Below are positions 9,666-19,587 of a DNA stretch of 64,000 nucleotides, one piece after another. Source of the DNA: an uncultured Hyphomicrobiales bacterium (GTDB taxonomy: Bacteria > Pseudomonadota > Alphaproteobacteria > Rhizobiales > Beijerinckiaceae); assembly GCA_903931945.1 (NCBI GenBank), contig CAIZEI010000006.1, positions 1 to 64,000 on the forward strand, written 5' to 3'. The notes under the pieces are model-generated. The model ran no database searches. It was not told the origin of the DNA and was given only the letters and a program-made list of their open reading frames with translations. Position numbers and translations under genes: made by a program. How positions within the stretch are numbered: the first letter of the stretch is position 1; each line of letters opens with the position of its first letter.

Positions 9666-10724
9666 TCAGGCGCGGGCCGCAGCAGCCGCGAAGCCGAGTT
9701 CGAATGCCTCCTCGGCATAGGAATACAACGCCAGATCCTGCTCGAGAAGATTGTGAACCAGACTCATGCGGCTGAGCCGATCCGCAAGTTTCGAGACGAT
9801 CGGCGAGGGCTCCATCGTTGCGTCGCCAATAATATCGGCGCCCAGCACATCGGCGAGAATGGCCTTGAAATCGCTGAATCGTCCACGCGTGCCCACAACG
9901 TCCATTGAGCTGAGAAGGTCGAGAGCCTTGGTCACGTGGTGGCGCGTCGCGCGCTCTTCGGGCTCGCAGGCGATCATGCGCGTCTGGGGATCGCGAATCA
10001 GCGCCCTGGTTTCCGGGGACGCTGCGCGAAAGGCCCGCGTAAGCGACTTTTCGCTTTCGAAATCAAGCGTCCTGGCGAATTCCGTCAAGGGCAACAACCC
10101 CGTGGCGAAGCCCATCAACGGGGCAGGATTTTTGGTTTTGGCGAGCAAGTTGAAAAATAGCAGACGCGCGGCAAGTTCCTCGAAGGGATCGTGCAGCAGG
10201 GCGGCGATGAGATAGTTGCGCTCCTTGAAACCTGTGACCTGTCGCATGAAATGGGGGCGACCGGCCATAAAAATCGAATTTCCTTGATGACAATAAATCA
10301 TGGAATACAATGTTTCATATGTCATCGATTCAACATTTGTATAATCATGTGTGAATAGTTTTTTTGCAATGTTTTGAACGTTTCGCGCAATCAATACGCT
10401 TGCGTCCAAAAATACGAGCCTCCGCGCAATGTGCCTCGCGCTATCAAAACGTCGATACAATAAAATGTTGGATACCGCGTCTCGAAGCTCAATTTGCAAT
10501 TCGCGCCGAAGGTTTGGAAATTGAGTCTCGTCGATCCTGAAACCGCACACACCGGTGGCATGCAAGGACAGGGCGACAACATCAGGCCGTGAAATCGTGG
10601 CCTCGATTTCCACAGGCGTTGTTCCGGGAAAGCATACTAATATTCTCGCTTTTTCGTTGGGGTTGTCCGGTGTCAACCATCCGACAATACTGTCGCCCGT
10701 GTCAGAATCGATAATGAACCGCAT
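9666..10724 (-). CDS. hypothetical protein in the glycosyltransferase cluster
   Basis: 352-aa ORF, minus strand, same orientation as the glycosyltransferases; no family recognised. Confidence 0.6.
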   Translation of the reverse strand: MRFIIDSDTGDSIVGWLTPDNPNEKARILVCFPGTTPVEIEATISRPDVVALSLHATGVCGFRIDETQFPNLRRELQIELRDAVSNILLYRRFDSARHIARRLVFLDASVLIARNVQNIAKKLFTHDYTNVESMTYETLYSMIYCHQGNSIFMAGRPHFMRQVTGFKERNYLIAALLHDPFEELAARLLFFNLLAKTKNPAPLMGFATGLLPLTEFARTLDFESEKSLTRAFRAASPETRALIRDPQTRMIACEPEERATRHHVTKALDLLSSMDVVGTRGRFSDFKAILADVLGADIIGDATMEPSPIVSKLADRLSRMSLVHNLLEQDLALYSYAEEAFELGFAAAAARA

Positions 10725-11140
10725 TTATTTTCCCGACATTTCGTACAAAATCGCGGATTCAAAATAGCCAGTGGCTCACGCTTGAAGCAGACCTCATATC
10801 ATGCTTGCGCAGCCAAACAATAGGACGCCTCGAAAAATCGCTGATTGGCGCGCGACGCTAACCCACCCTACGCTTCGCCCACCGGCGGTTTCGGATTAAA
10901 TATATGATTTCATGTGGGATTTATTTGATGTCAAACTATACGGTTTCAGAAGATCCACACCCGCCATGTCCGATCCTATTTTCCCATCGCCGTATCCCGC
11001 GTTCAAATCGCAGGATCGTAGAATCTGGTTTGCGACCATCGCGGAACGACCAGTTTTTCGAAGCGCAACTATAACGCGGCCCATAGCAAAATCACAATTC
11101 CGCCAGACACCTCAAAAATTCAGGCTTCGAGTCTGCCGTA

Positions 11141-13021
11141 TCAAGTCGTTGCATCATCAGGCGAACGCAACTCAAGCTTGCTATCAGCCGCGAACCTCAC
11201 CCAGGGTTTCACGCGCCGCGGCGGGAAAGCCAGATCGTAGTCATGCGATCGTAGCGACAGGTTCGGGTTGAAATAGGGGTCGTTGTCCAGCAACTCCCCC
11301 CAGACTCGCCGCATATAAGCATTTTCGCGATCGAAGCGGGCGGGGGCTTGCCCGGAGGCGGCTTGGTCGGCTGAATTCGATTCATGATAGAGGAACAGCG
11401 CGCGAGGCGTCCAGACATTCCGGTAACCCTTCGACATGGCCTTGAGACAAAGGTCCACATCGCTAAGCGCAGCCGCGAGGTCGATGGCGTTCAGGCCGCC
11501 AACTTCCTCAAAGACGGATTTTCGTACGACCAGGCAAGCAGCCGTTACAGCCGATATGTTTGACGCCATGACCAGACGACCGAAATAGCCCTTCTCGTGC
11601 CCCTTAGTATTGGCAAAAGCGTGGCCGACCACGCCCCTGAGCCCCAGGATCACGCCGCCATGCTGGATGCGACCATTCGGATGCAGCAGTTTCCCACCGA
11701 CAACTCCATTTTCCGGCAACGCGGCGAGGGACACCATTTCGGCCAACCAGTCCGGCTCCTTTATGTCGATGTCGCTGCTTACCAGCGCGATGATATCGCC
11801 CCGTGCGCTTGCCACCGCCTTGTTGTTCATATCCGAATAGTTGAACTCGCCCTCGTAAGGGATGATCTGGACCCGGTCATCGCGGCGGTAGAGGTCGAGC
11901 AAAGCGCGCATCTTCGCATCGGGGCTGTTGCCGTCGATGATAATGATCTCGAAATTTGGGTAATTGGTTCGATTGAGAAGGCCGTCAACGCACCGTTTGA
12001 GCGGCTTGGCTTGATTCTTGGCGAGAACGACGATCGTAACGAGCGGCGCGGGATCGGGCACAGTCCGCCGAATCTCTTCCCAGAAAGGGATGCTTGGGTT
12101 TTGCACGACAACCGCACGTTCCTTGCGTGCGGCCAGAAAATCACGTTTGGCGCGCCTGGCCGCAGCAATGCAACGATCCAGTTGGGACTCGGAAAACGAT
12201 CTGGCCCCCTTGCTTTGGCGCCAGTGATACAACACCGCAGGAATGTGGTGAATGCGCGCTGCCGTCGTCGCCGCCGTCGCGCGCAACGCGAGATCGTAAT
12301 CCTGGCTGCCCTCAAAGCCGTGACGAAAGCCACCAATCATTTCAAGCAACGTTCGCCTGTAAACGCCCAGATGAGAAATCATATTGTGGCCGAGGAACAA
12401 TTCCGGATTCCAGTCCGTCTTGAAATATGGCAACATTCTCTTGCCATCATCGGAGACTTTGTCTTCGTCCGAATAAATGACATCGGCGTCTGGATGCTCA
12501 TTCAGCAGCGCCACGACTTCATACAACGCGTGTTCGGGCAGTATGTCGTCATGATCCATTAACGCGACGAATTCGCCACTGGAAAGTTCAAGCGCGGAAT
12601 TGCTGGCGAGCGAGATATTGCCGTTCGTTTCGCGCCGCGTGATCTTGATTCGAGAATCCAGCGCCGCGTAATTCTGCAGCGTGGATTGCACCGTAGGGAG
12701 CGTTGACGCATCGTCTGCAACACACAACTCCCAATTTGGGTAGAGTTGCGCGCGTACGCAATCAAACGCCTCGCGCAATAAAGCGTCGGGCGTGTTGTAG
12801 ACTGGCATGACAACGGAAATCAGAGGCGCATGAGAAAGCGCGGCAAGATGTTTTCCGATCATATCGCGATCTGTCGGGGAAATTGTATCGTATAATTGCG
12901 CCCATTCTCGATAGGAACGGTGCTTGAGGAGAGGCAGTCGGGACTGAGCTTTAGCAAGCCTCGCGCGAAGGCGTTGCTTTACTGAAGCATCGACTGAATC
13001 TCCATCGATATCGAATTTCAT
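11141..13021 (-). CDS. large glycosyltransferase with two GT2-type domains
   Basis: PLISVVMPVYNTPDALLREAFDCVRAQ...LMDHDDILPEHALYEV...YSDEDKV, and a second domain LVTIVVLAKNQAKPLKRCVDGLLNRTNYPNFEIIIIDGNS. Confidence 0.85.
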   Translation of the reverse strand: MKFDIDGDSVDASVKQRLRARLAKAQSRLPLLKHRSYREWAQLYDTISPTDRDMIGKHLAALSHAPLISVVMPVYNTPDALLREAFDCVRAQLYPNWELCVADDASTLPTVQSTLQNYAALDSRIKITRRETNGNISLASNSALELSSGEFVALMDHDDILPEHALYEVVALLNEHPDADVIYSDEDKVSDDGKRMLPYFKTDWNPELFLGHNMISHLGVYRRTLLEMIGGFRHGFEGSQDYDLALRATAATTAARIHHIPAVLYHWRQSKGARSFSESQLDRCIAAARRAKRDFLAARKERAVVVQNPSIPFWEEIRRTVPDPAPLVTIVVLAKNQAKPLKRCVDGLLNRTNYPNFEIIIIDGNSPDAKMRALLDLYRRDDRVQIIPYEGEFNYSDMNNKAVASARGDIIALVSSDIDIKEPDWLAEMVSLAALPENGVVGGKLLHPNGRIQHGGVILGLRGVVGHAFANTKGHEKGYFGRLVMASNISAVTAACLVVRKSVFEEVGGLNAIDLAAALSDVDLCLKAMSKGYRNVWTPRALFLYHESNSADQAASGQAPARFDRENAYMRRVWGELLDNDPYFNPNLSLRSHDYDLAFPPRRVKPWVRFAADSKLELRSPDDATT

Positions 13022-13206
13022 TGCACACGTTCCACGGCCCAATACCAACTCCTGCTGGATACACTATCGCAGCGGGCCTTTCCACACCGAGATCGCGCTC
13101 GTCGGCATGGCGCCGTATCAATGGCGTCGCATGTTGACGCATTGCCGGCGCGTCCGCGCGATTGCGTCATGCCAAAGATCGGGGTCGGGGCTCACACCCC
13201 TTGACG

Positions 13207-14013
13207 TCACAGAAAGTTATTCGGCCAGATGATGCTTCGCCACATGTGCGCGACCGGGCTGCGATCGAAGCCCAGGCCTTCTTCCGGCGTTTTGAAATTT
13301 CGCCCGATGATATCCTCGAATTCGCGGATTTCGACCTTGACCGTCGGATCGAAGGCATAAAGATCGTTGCACGTGACCAGCCGCGCGGACGGATACCATT
13401 TATGCGCGCGCGCTTCCGCATAGGCCTGTTGCACGTAGAGCGGCGGCTTGTAAGCGGCGCCAAAGGATCGCATATAGAGATCGGGATATTCGTAGTTATA
13501 GTCCGCGTCGGGATAGAATCGCAGGGCCTGATGGTAACGGATCGCCCATGCGCATTCCTCGTCGACATAGGGCTCAACGAGCTGCGCGCCATAATAGCCG
13601 TGATCACTGCGCACATGCGCGACGACAGCAATGTCATGCAGCAGGCAGGCCAGCACGAGTTTTTCCGGCAGACCGTTTTTGCGCGCCAGTCGCGCGCTTT
13701 GCAGCAGATGGCTGCCGCCGCGATTGTTGAGCAGTATTCGCTTTTCAAAAAAGTCGATCAGGGTTGGGGCCTCAGGCATTTGGGGCAGGCGTGGCTCCTC
13801 ATGCATCAGATAGCGCCCGCCGCCTGTCCCCTTCGGCCCACCGGTGGCAAGCTGCGCCACGCGTCCGAAAAACGGCGGGGCGACGCCCTTGTCGAGCAGC
13901 TTCATCATCGTGAGTTCGAGCAATTCGTCCTTTTCGGTCGCGCTCATGGCGGGCGTCGTCAGCGATCCCGCGATACGGCCGGCTTCAGCTGCCAGTTGGT
14001 CTTGCGTCAACAT
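13207..14013 (-). CDS. HD-domain-like protein
   Basis: LLHDIAVVAHVRSDHGYYGAQLVEPYVDEECAWAIRYHQALRFYPDADYNYEYPDLY. Confidence 0.65.
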   Translation of the reverse strand: MLTQDQLAAEAGRIAGSLTTPAMSATEKDELLELTMMKLLDKGVAPPFFGRVAQLATGGPKGTGGGRYLMHEEPRLPQMPEAPTLIDFFEKRILLNNRGGSHLLQSARLARKNGLPEKLVLACLLHDIAVVAHVRSDHGYYGAQLVEPYVDEECAWAIRYHQALRFYPDADYNYEYPDLYMRSFGAAYKPPLYVQQAYAEARAHKWYPSARLVTCNDLYAFDPTVKVEIREFEDIIGRNFKTPEEGLGFDRSPVAHMWRSIIWPNNFL

Positions 14014-14037
14014 GCGCGGCTCCTCCGAAAAGACGCT

Positions 14038-15336
14038 TTAAGTTCGCGTTTGTCCATTGCCATGAACACGGTAATTGAATGTGCACAATTGTTCGAGCCC
14101 GACCGGTCCACGCGCGTGCATACGCCCCGTCGCAATGCCGATCTCGCCGCCAAAACCGAATTCGCCGCCATCGGCAAATTGCGTCGAAGCGTTATGCAGT
14201 ACAATCGCCGAATCGACCTCGGCGAGAAATCGCGCCGCGATACCTGGATTTTCCGTGACAATACAATCAGTGTGATGCGAGCCGTAATTTTCGATGTGGC
14301 CGATGGCTTCATCCAGGCCATTCACCACTTTTACCGAAATGATGGCGTCAAGATATTCGCTCCGCCAATCCTCTTCGGTCGCAGCCACAACGCGCGCGTC
14401 AACGGCGAGCGTCTGCGGATCGCCGCGCACCTGACAGCCTGCGTCGAGCAGCATCGTCACCAGAGGCGCAAGCATGGTTTGCGCAACGGCCCGGTCCACA
14501 AGCAGGGTTTCGGCTGCGCCGCACACCCCTGGACGCCGCATCTTCGAGTTCAGAGTGATGTTTCTGGCTTTATCGAAATCTGCGGCCCCATCGATGTAAA
14601 CGTGAACGATGCCTTCAAGATGCGCGAATACGGGGACCCGGGCGTCCTCCTGCACGCGCGCAACGAGGCTTTTGCCGCCGCGCGGCACAATCACGTCGAC
14701 ATTGCCGCTAAGACCGGCGAGCATTTCGCCAACGGCGGCGCGGTCGCGCGTCGGCACAAGCTGGATGGATTCGACCGGAAGCCCGGCGCTGCGCAGCCCC
14801 TCCACGAGGCAGGCGTGAATCATGGACGAGGAATGAAACGAATCCGAGCCGCCACGCAGGATGGTTGCATTGCCGGATTTCAGGCACAGCGCGCCGGCAT
14901 CAGCGGTGACGTTGGGGCGGCTTTCGTAAATCACGCCAATCACGCCGAGCGGAGTCGCCACGCGCTCAATCTTCAAGCCGTTAGGCCGCTCGTAAACGGC
15001 CAGCACCTTGCCCACCGGGTCTGGCAGGGCCGCAATATCTTCCAGTCCCCGCGCCATGGATTCAATGCGTGCGGCATTCAGCATCAGACGATCGAGATTG
15101 GCTGAGCTGGCGCCGGCGGCGCTCGCCGTCTCCATGTCGCGCGCGTTGGCGGCGACGATGTCGTGAGCGCTCGTGCGCAGATGCGCGGCGGCGAGCGTCA
15201 GCGCGCCATTTTTGCGCTGACGCGGCGCAAGCGCAAGTGTTCGCGCCGCCTTGCGCGCGGCGACGCCAATCTCCAGCATCAGCCGTCTGACATCGCGCTT
15301 TTCCGCGCCGCCCTCAATAATTCTGAACCTGTCCAT
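14038..15336 (-). CDS. proA: glutamate-5-semialdehyde dehydrogenase (gamma-glutamyl phosphate reductase)
   Basis: [69 protein letters not shown]. Confidence 0.95.
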   Translation of the reverse strand: MDRFRIIEGGAEKRDVRRLMLEIGVAARKAARTLALAPRQRKNGALTLAAAHLRTSAHDIVAANARDMETASAAGASSANLDRLMLNAARIESMARGLEDIAALPDPVGKVLAVYERPNGLKIERVATPLGVIGVIYESRPNVTADAGALCLKSGNATILRGGSDSFHSSSMIHACLVEGLRSAGLPVESIQLVPTRDRAAVGEMLAGLSGNVDVIVPRGGKSLVARVQEDARVPVFAHLEGIVHVYIDGAADFDKARNITLNSKMRRPGVCGAAETLLVDRAVAQTMLAPLVTMLLDAGCQVRGDPQTLAVDARVVAATEEDWRSEYLDAIISVKVVNGLDEAIGHIENYGSHHTDCIVTENPGIAARFLAEVDSAIVLHNASTQFADGGEFGFGGEIGIATGRMHARGPVGLEQLCTFNYRVHGNGQTRT

Positions 15337-15507
15337 CCCGCCGCCAATCCTGTGATGCGGCCATAATAAACAGGTTTGACTTATGTGGCCAACGATACTT
15401 GCCGCGATTGCCTTCAGATACGGAATTCCGGAAGCCCGGCGCTATCGGCCGAGCTTCTGTCAGACAGATCGCGCACAAACCATAGATGCGCGCGAGCCTG
15501 TCGTCCG

Positions 15508-16113
15508 TTACTTCCGCTCGCCGCGCAGATATTGCCGCACGATGTCGTCGGTCAGCACAACCTTCGGATCAAACTCCGGCGCATCTTCCAACTGATCGAG
15601 CGTGTTGAGGCCGATCTGCTTGAAAATGCGGTTGGTCGAGGAAATCATCCGCGCCGGATTTTTCGGGTCTGCGTTGAAATGCTGATGAATGGTGTTGGGC
15701 GGGAGATAAATGACGTCGCCCGCTTCCCATTCGAATTTCTTGATCTCGCCAGTTGGCTTCCACTCGAACACATCGGTGATCTCGACATCGCAATCCTCAT
15801 GCAGATCGTAGCCGCGGCCTTCGATCACATAGACGCATTCCTCGGCCAGATGCCTATGCTTGCCCGAGCGCGAGCCCGGCGGAATGATCTGCATGTAAGC
15901 ATCGACCGTTTCCATGCGGGTGTTCATGTTCTCATTGATGAGATGTTTGAGAAGACCCTGACGCGACATTTCCCACGGCATGTCAGCGGGGCGCACGATC
16001 TTCTTGCGGCGCGCATTGCGCGAGGCCGCGTCCTGCGAATCATCGAGAAGACGCTGATAGAGACGCTCATTCGCCTTGCCATCGAGCCATGAGGAGGCTT
16101 CACTCCACGCCAT
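15508..16113 (-). CDS. cupin-domain protein
   Basis: GSRSGKHRHLAEECVYVIEGRGYDLHED...WEAGDVIYLPPNTIHQHFNADP. Confidence 0.75.
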   Translation of the reverse strand: MAWSEASSWLDGKANERLYQRLLDDSQDAASRNARRKKIVRPADMPWEMSRQGLLKHLINENMNTRMETVDAYMQIIPPGSRSGKHRHLAEECVYVIEGRGYDLHEDCDVEITDVFEWKPTGEIKKFEWEAGDVIYLPPNTIHQHFNADPKNPARMISSTNRIFKQIGLNTLDQLEDAPEFDPKVVLTDDIVRQYLRGERK

Positions 16114-16114
16114 A

Positions 16115-16756
16115 TCAGTAGCCCCCCTTCGGATGGTTATAATCCTGCTCGTCTTCACGGGCCTCAAAGCCCTCGCTTTCCGGCGTCACATCGACCGGGC
16201 GCAACTTCACTGTTTTCTGGAACAGCATGTTGAGGAAGAGATACATCGGCTTCGTCTTGATGACGATGGCGCGCGCCGGCTTGTCCTTGCTGGCGTTGAA
16301 ATGCTGATGCACGCAATTGTTGTGCACGATCGCAACGTCGCCGGCCTGCCAGTCATAACGTACGCCATCGTGGATCTCGTAGCCGACGCCATCGAGAATG
16401 TAGAAAGCGGCCTCATTGACATGGCCATGCTGCTGCGAGGACGCGCCGGGCGCATATTCCTCAAGATGCAGGTGGAATGTCTGGGTGATGCCGTCCTTCG
16501 GCTCGACATAATGGCGGCTGAAGCACTGGGGACCATCGATGAAAGACGTCTCCTTCGCCTTTTTCACGCGCGGCACAGCGCGCAGCCGATCGAGTTCGGC
16601 CTTGACGTTATATTCGCCCTGAATGGCGCGAACGAAAACGCGGTCTTTCTTGGAATGGTAAAGATTCGCGATTTTTTCATCGCGCGTCTGGTTTTCGGAA
16701 TTATGGCCGATGGCGCCTGCGCCGCCGCCCTTCTGGACTCTGGATTCGCCATCCAT
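16115..16756 (-). CDS. cupin-domain protein
   Basis: GASSQQHGHVNEAAFYILDGVGYEIHDGVRYDWQAGDVAIVHNNCVHQHFNASKDKPAR; stop lies just beside the start of the 15508-16113 gene. Confidence 0.75.
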   Translation of the reverse strand: MDGESRVQKGGGAGAIGHNSENQTRDEKIANLYHSKKDRVFVRAIQGEYNVKAELDRLRAVPRVKKAKETSFIDGPQCFSRHYVEPKDGITQTFHLHLEEYAPGASSQQHGHVNEAAFYILDGVGYEIHDGVRYDWQAGDVAIVHNNCVHQHFNASKDKPARAIVIKTKPMYLFLNMLFQKTVKLRPVDVTPESEGFEAREDEQDYNHPKGGY

Positions 16757-16956
16757 AGATCGCTCCTGCCTCAATGAAACACGCCAGCAGCGCACATCCC
16801 ACTTTGGCGGAATCGCCAAAGTGACAGGGATATGCGCCGTCGTCTGGGGAATGCCCTTATCGAAAAAGTCTGCAACTTTTTCGGGGCATGCCCTTTGGCC
16901 GGCGCGCGGTTGTTCTGTATTTCCGCCCCGGCGGGCGGACTGTCAAGGGCGCAGAC

Positions 16957-18027
16957 TTATTCCGCCGCAACAGCCATCCCGACGGGATCGCGCAACCCGA
17001 GAATCCGGCGCGCATTATCGTAATAAAGCTTGCGCTTGTCGGCTTCGGACAGCGGCACATCCTGGAGCAATTGCAGACAGGTCGCCGGGTCCCAGCAGGG
17101 ATAATCTGTGCCGTACATGACATGGTCGAGGCCATAATAATCGATGGCGAATTTCATACCCATCGAATGCGGCGACACCGTATCGGTGTACATGCGCTTC
17201 ATATATTCGCTCACCGGGCGCGGCAGATTGGCGGCCTTGGTGTTCTTGTCCATACGACCGGACTGATAGGGCAGCGCGCCGCCGGTATGCGACAGCACGA
17301 TTTTCAATGTCGGATGACGCTCCATCAGGCCCGACAGGATGAGCCGCGAAGCTGCAACGCTGACCTCGATGACACGCCCCAACGACAGGTGCAGCGCGCC
17401 ATTATAGCCATCCAGCATCGAGCTGAAAATCATGTCCGTGGGATGCAGAAACATCGGCAGGCCCAGTTCTGCAACGCGCGCGTAATAGGGTTCGAGACGT
17501 TCCGCATCAATGCGCGGGTCCGCGCCAACGCTGCCCGGCAGGTTCACGCCCATCAGATCGAGGCGGCCCACCGCATCTTCCAGAACCTCAAGCGCGATCT
17601 TTGTGTCCTGCATCGGAATGGCGGCGCTGCCCCAGAAACGACCGGGATATTTTTTCTGCGCCGCAGACATCTCCTCGTTCCAGTCGAGGGCGTAATCGCG
17701 GCCCTCTTCTTTTGACACAGCTGAGAAGAACACTGACATCGGACCGAGCGAGGAGACCACATCGACGCGATGGCCGAGCCCGTCCATATGGTCAAACTGT
17801 TTGCCCAGATCGTGCCAGGCGTCCCAGCCCATGGACTGGAACTTGTCTTCCGCACGCGCTTTGATGTCGTAACCGCCTTTGGCGTTTGGACGCGCGCAAG
17901 GGGCTTCCGTGCGTTTGTTCAAAGCCTCGAAAAACCGGCGGGGCCAGAAGTGGAAATGGGAATCGATAATATGCACGCCTCGCCCTCCGCGTTCGTCTCT
18001 ATGGCCGACGCTGTTACAATAGCACAA
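16957..18027 (-). CDS. amidohydrolase family 2 (ACMSD/gamma-resorcylate decarboxylase-like) metal-dependent hydrolase
   Basis: HIIDSHFHFWP, MGVNLPGSV, MFLHPTDM, IVLSHTGGALPY, HVMYGTDYPCWDP. Start may be the GTG near 17976. Confidence 0.8.
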   Translation of the reverse strand: MCYCNSVGHRDERGGRGVHIIDSHFHFWPRRFFEALNKRTEAPCARPNAKGGYDIKARAEDKFQSMGWDAWHDLGKQFDHMDGLGHRVDVVSSLGPMSVFFSAVSKEEGRDYALDWNEEMSAAQKKYPGRFWGSAAIPMQDTKIALEVLEDAVGRLDLMGVNLPGSVGADPRIDAERLEPYYARVAELGLPMFLHPTDMIFSSMLDGYNGALHLSLGRVIEVSVAASRLILSGLMERHPTLKIVLSHTGGALPYQSGRMDKNTKAANLPRPVSEYMKRMYTDTVSPHSMGMKFAIDYYGLDHVMYGTDYPCWDPATCLQLLQDVPLSEADKRKLYYDNARRILGLRDPVGMAVAAE

Positions 18028-18137
18028 AAAACGATATTGGAAATGGCTTCAGGATTAGCGGCGCCGCCCGCATTTCCGACTGGCGCTCGCCACACCGGGC
18101 CAGAAAAACCGACATTCGATAACCAGACGCCAGACCC

Positions 18138-19370
18138 TCACGTCCCCGGATTTTGCGACCCCGGCGCCGCCTTGATCGCGACCGGCGCGCCATCGGAGAG
18201 AAAATCCTTGCCGTCGTCGACGATATCCTCGCCACCCTTCAGCCCCTCCGTCACGACAAATCGTCCATCCTGAAACCGCCCAAGCGTAATCTTGCGCTTG
18301 TGCGCGACGTTGTCATCGACCGTATAGACATAATCGACGTTATTCTGCCGCACGATGGCAAGGCGGGAGACAGACACGTCGTCGGGCTCTGTGCGCAGCG
18401 TGAGCTCGACGTTGCAGAGCTGGCCGGGCCACAGGACTTCATCGGAATTGGGGAAAGTCGCGCGCACCATGACCGTTCCCGTGCCCGGGTCGATCAGATT
18501 GTCGATGACCGTAATCTCGCCCGCAGCCTGACGCGCGCCGCCCTGCGGGGTCGCGACGACTTTGACAGGCGACTCGGCAATCGCCTCGCGCAACGAGGCG
18601 AGCTGCACCTGTGGAATTGGAAAAGCGACGTAGATAGGCGACATCTGGTTGATGGTCACCAGATTTCCGGTGGCGGTGCTGTCAGCGGTGCGGATGATAT
18701 TGCCCACCTTGGAGGAAAATACGCCGAGGCGCCCGGAAATGGGGGCGCTCAACGTGTACCAGCTCTCCTGGATTTTCAGGTTATCGAGCTGGGCCTGATC
18801 GGCCTGGGCTGCAGCCTGCGCCGCTTTCTGCGCGGTCTGGGCGTTCTGCAAATTCAGCAAAGGTCCGGACGTGCTGTTCAGCAACGTGCCGGCGCGCGAG
18901 GCGTCGCGCGTGCTTTGCTCGATCGCCGCCCTGTCTTTTTCAAGTGTGGCTTCCGCCTGCCTGATTTGTGTCAGCACCTGGCGGTCGTCGAGTTTGACAA
19001 GCACGTCGCCAGCCTGCACCCGGTCTCCGTCGCTTTTGACGAGTTCCGCGATCGTCGCATCAATCCGGCTGCGAATGGCGACGCTGGCGACCGGCTGCAC
19101 CGTGCCGACAGTGTCAACATGGAATGGAATGGGGCCCCGCGCGACTTTCTCCACCGATACGTTCACGCGAGGGCGACCGCCGCTCGCCGCCGCTGGCTGC
19201 GGCTTGCCAAAGAAAATCATGCCATGCGCATCCGCAAAGCTCCTGATGTCGGCGGTCGATTTGGTCCAGCCGTTCGCATAGGGCTCAAATGTGGCTGGCG
19301 ATTCGATACCGGTCACGAAAGCCGCGCAGGCCAGAAAAACAGTCCAGCCCAAAACACTTTTGACGCCCAT
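18138..19370 (-). CDS. RND efflux periplasmic adaptor (membrane fusion protein, HlyD family)
   Basis: GPIPFHVDTVGTVQPVASVAIRSRIDATIAELVKSDGDRVQAGDVLVKLDDRQVLTQIRQAEATLEKDRA...LSAPISGRLGVF. Confidence 0.85.
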   Translation of the reverse strand: MGVKSVLGWTVFLACAAFVTGIESPATFEPYANGWTKSTADIRSFADAHGMIFFGKPQPAAASGGRPRVNVSVEKVARGPIPFHVDTVGTVQPVASVAIRSRIDATIAELVKSDGDRVQAGDVLVKLDDRQVLTQIRQAEATLEKDRAAIEQSTRDASRAGTLLNSTSGPLLNLQNAQTAQKAAQAAAQADQAQLDNLKIQESWYTLSAPISGRLGVFSSKVGNIIRTADSTATGNLVTINQMSPIYVAFPIPQVQLASLREAIAESPVKVVATPQGGARQAAGEITVIDNLIDPGTGTVMVRATFPNSDEVLWPGQLCNVELTLRTEPDDVSVSRLAIVRQNNVDYVYTVDDNVAHKRKITLGRFQDGRFVVTEGLKGGEDIVDDGKDFLSDGAPVAIKAAPGSQNPGT

Positions 19371-19587
19371 GGCTGTCTCTCTCCAGAACGAAACCGGTTA
19401 GATCTTTTAGCTGGCAGGCAATGGCGGCAGATCGGGGCCAGCGCAAGTGGGCAAAGATTAACGTTTTGTAATGTGAATGCAAGGGCCGGACGATTTCCGC
19501 TTGCCCTTGGCGAAAACCCGTTTATTGGTCCGCCCGGAGATTGACCCGGCGCGCCAGACCTCGCGCGCCACCACGGGAGGCACACTT

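Noticed and set aside
11597-12562. 321-aa plus-strand ORF
   Set aside because: Antisense to the two-domain glycosyltransferase; no coherent motif.
13162-15105. 647-aa plus-strand ORF
   Set aside because: Antisense to proA and the HD-domain gene; composition (His/Arg/Ala-rich) is typical of a high-GC shadow ORF.
18153-19544. 463-aa plus-strand ORF
   Set aside because: Antisense to the RND adaptor gene, low-complexity Arg-rich translation; shadow ORF.
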